From the NCBI GenBank assembly GCA_021791345.1, contig JAJYWT010000225.1:1-13405 (forward strand): a DNA stretch of 13,405 nt, in the 5' to 3' direction. Origin of the DNA: a bacterium (GTDB lineage Bacteria > Chloroflexota > Dormibacteria > UBA8260 > Bog-877). Position 1 is the stretch's first letter. Every line of letters starts with the position of its first letter. The notes under the pieces are model-generated. The model ran no database searches and was not told where the DNA came from. It saw only the letters and a list, made by a program, of their open reading frames with translations. Shown here piece by piece: positions 13,139 through 13,405 of the stretch. Made by a program: the position numbers and the translations under genes.

Positions 13139-13405
13139 GCCTCAACCTTTGATCTGGATGGTGTAGCGCCAACACGGGGGCACGTACACCCCTCTGAATT
13201 CAGGCCTTCACCTGCCACAAGCCAACTCTTACCAGGCGTGCAGCTTTCATTTTGCGGGTGCACCCGCCGACCAATCAGACCTGAACCAGTGGATAGGCTG
13301 GGAGGGAGCTGGCGGGAGGGCTGAGGGACGCTGCGCCGGCACCAGTTGGGCGCGGTCGCGGGCTTGGGCGGTGTTCGCAGATGGGGTTCTGGGGCATGCA
13401 GCCCC
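13139..13405. other. Non-coding upstream region of SBP2 and window edge
   Basis: No convincing gene is seen in the stretch from the SBP2 start to the window edge. Besides the SBP2 promoter it holds a 14-base perfect palindrome (13254-13267) and a weaker inverted pair GGTGTA/TACACC (13160-13165 and 13185-13190). A minus-strand frame is open from the edge to a stop near 13246 and could be the end of a gene starting beyond the window, but its Pro/Ala-rich translation shows no recognisable feature. Confidence 0.4.
13254..13267. promoter_or_regulatory. 14-base perfect palindrome GCGGGTGCACCCGC
   Basis: Each half (GCGGGTG and CACCCGC) is the exact reverse complement of the other with no central spacer. 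This form suits binding by a dimeric regulator better than an RNA hairpin. It lies about 115 bases upstream of the SBP2 -35 box and close to a run of A and T. High G+C content makes short palindromes more likely by chance, so confidence is moderate. Confidence 0.35.

Noticed and set aside
13142..13153. Third copy of the GTCAAAAGTCAA element at the SBP2 promoter
   Set aside because: Only 8 of 12 core positions match and the distance to the -35 box differs, so I do not count it as a true copy.
13246..13405. End of a minus-strand gene entering from the window edge
   Set aside because: One frame is open to a stop near 13246, but other frames are open as well and the translation is Pro/Ala-rich without recognisable features.

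Overview
The window is G+C-rich, with G or C at most third codon positions of the clear genes. It looks like a bacterial accessory-metabolism region. Several proteins resemble actinobacterial versions: the aminotransferase recalls the actinobacterial HisC2/Pat group, and the histidine ammonia-lyase carries the SGMQEDHVSM form of the active-site segment. An actinobacterium or another high-GC soil lineage such as Dormibacterota fits. This is inference from motifs; no rRNA or marker gene is present. I saw no tRNA, rRNA, CRISPR array or intact insertion sequence.

Layout. (1) Bases 1-877 (+) hold the end of a HisC/Pat-type aminotransferase. It is cut by the window edge and broken by an apparent single-base frameshift at a C run near 188-191. 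(2) Bases 850-1881 (-) hold a cytoplasmic GH88/GH105-like unsaturated glycuronyl hydrolase, whose 3' end overlaps the aminotransferase tail to tail. (3) Bases 1882-2039 are a divergent control region with a good sigma70-type promoter and tandem 7-base TTGACTT-like repeats. (4) Bases 2040-6271 (+) form a likely three-gene operon: an NCS1-family permease, an FMN-dependent alpha-hydroxy-acid dehydrogenase and histidine ammonia-lyase. The 63 bases between the first two genes form one long imperfect hairpin, and the last two genes overlap by the GTGA arrangement. (5) Bases 9574-6354 (-) hold an SBP_bac_5 lipoprotein (SBP1) joined by a GTGA overlap to histidinol dehydrogenase. A consensus-like promoter lies upstream, and SBP1 appears to start with TTG. 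(6) Bases 9716-10533 hold an unrecognised minus-strand ORF and smaller coding-like pieces, probably decayed. (7) Bases 13049-10534 (-) hold a second SBP_bac_5 lipoprotein paralogous to SBP1, followed by a GNAT acetyltransferase. Its promoter and a 14-base perfect palindrome lie upstream.

How they may work together (inference). The plus-strand operon reads as uptake and breakdown of an imidazole or amino-acid-derived compound. The permease would import it, the flavoenzyme would oxidise a 2-hydroxy acid, and HutH would deaminate histidine to urocanate. The later Hut enzymes are not in view. The two secreted solute-binding lipoproteins have no permease or ATPase genes beside them, so they must borrow transporter parts from elsewhere. 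A 24-base element matching at 20 positions lies upstream of SBP1 and in the control region between the glycosidase and the permease operon. This hints that these units share a regulator.
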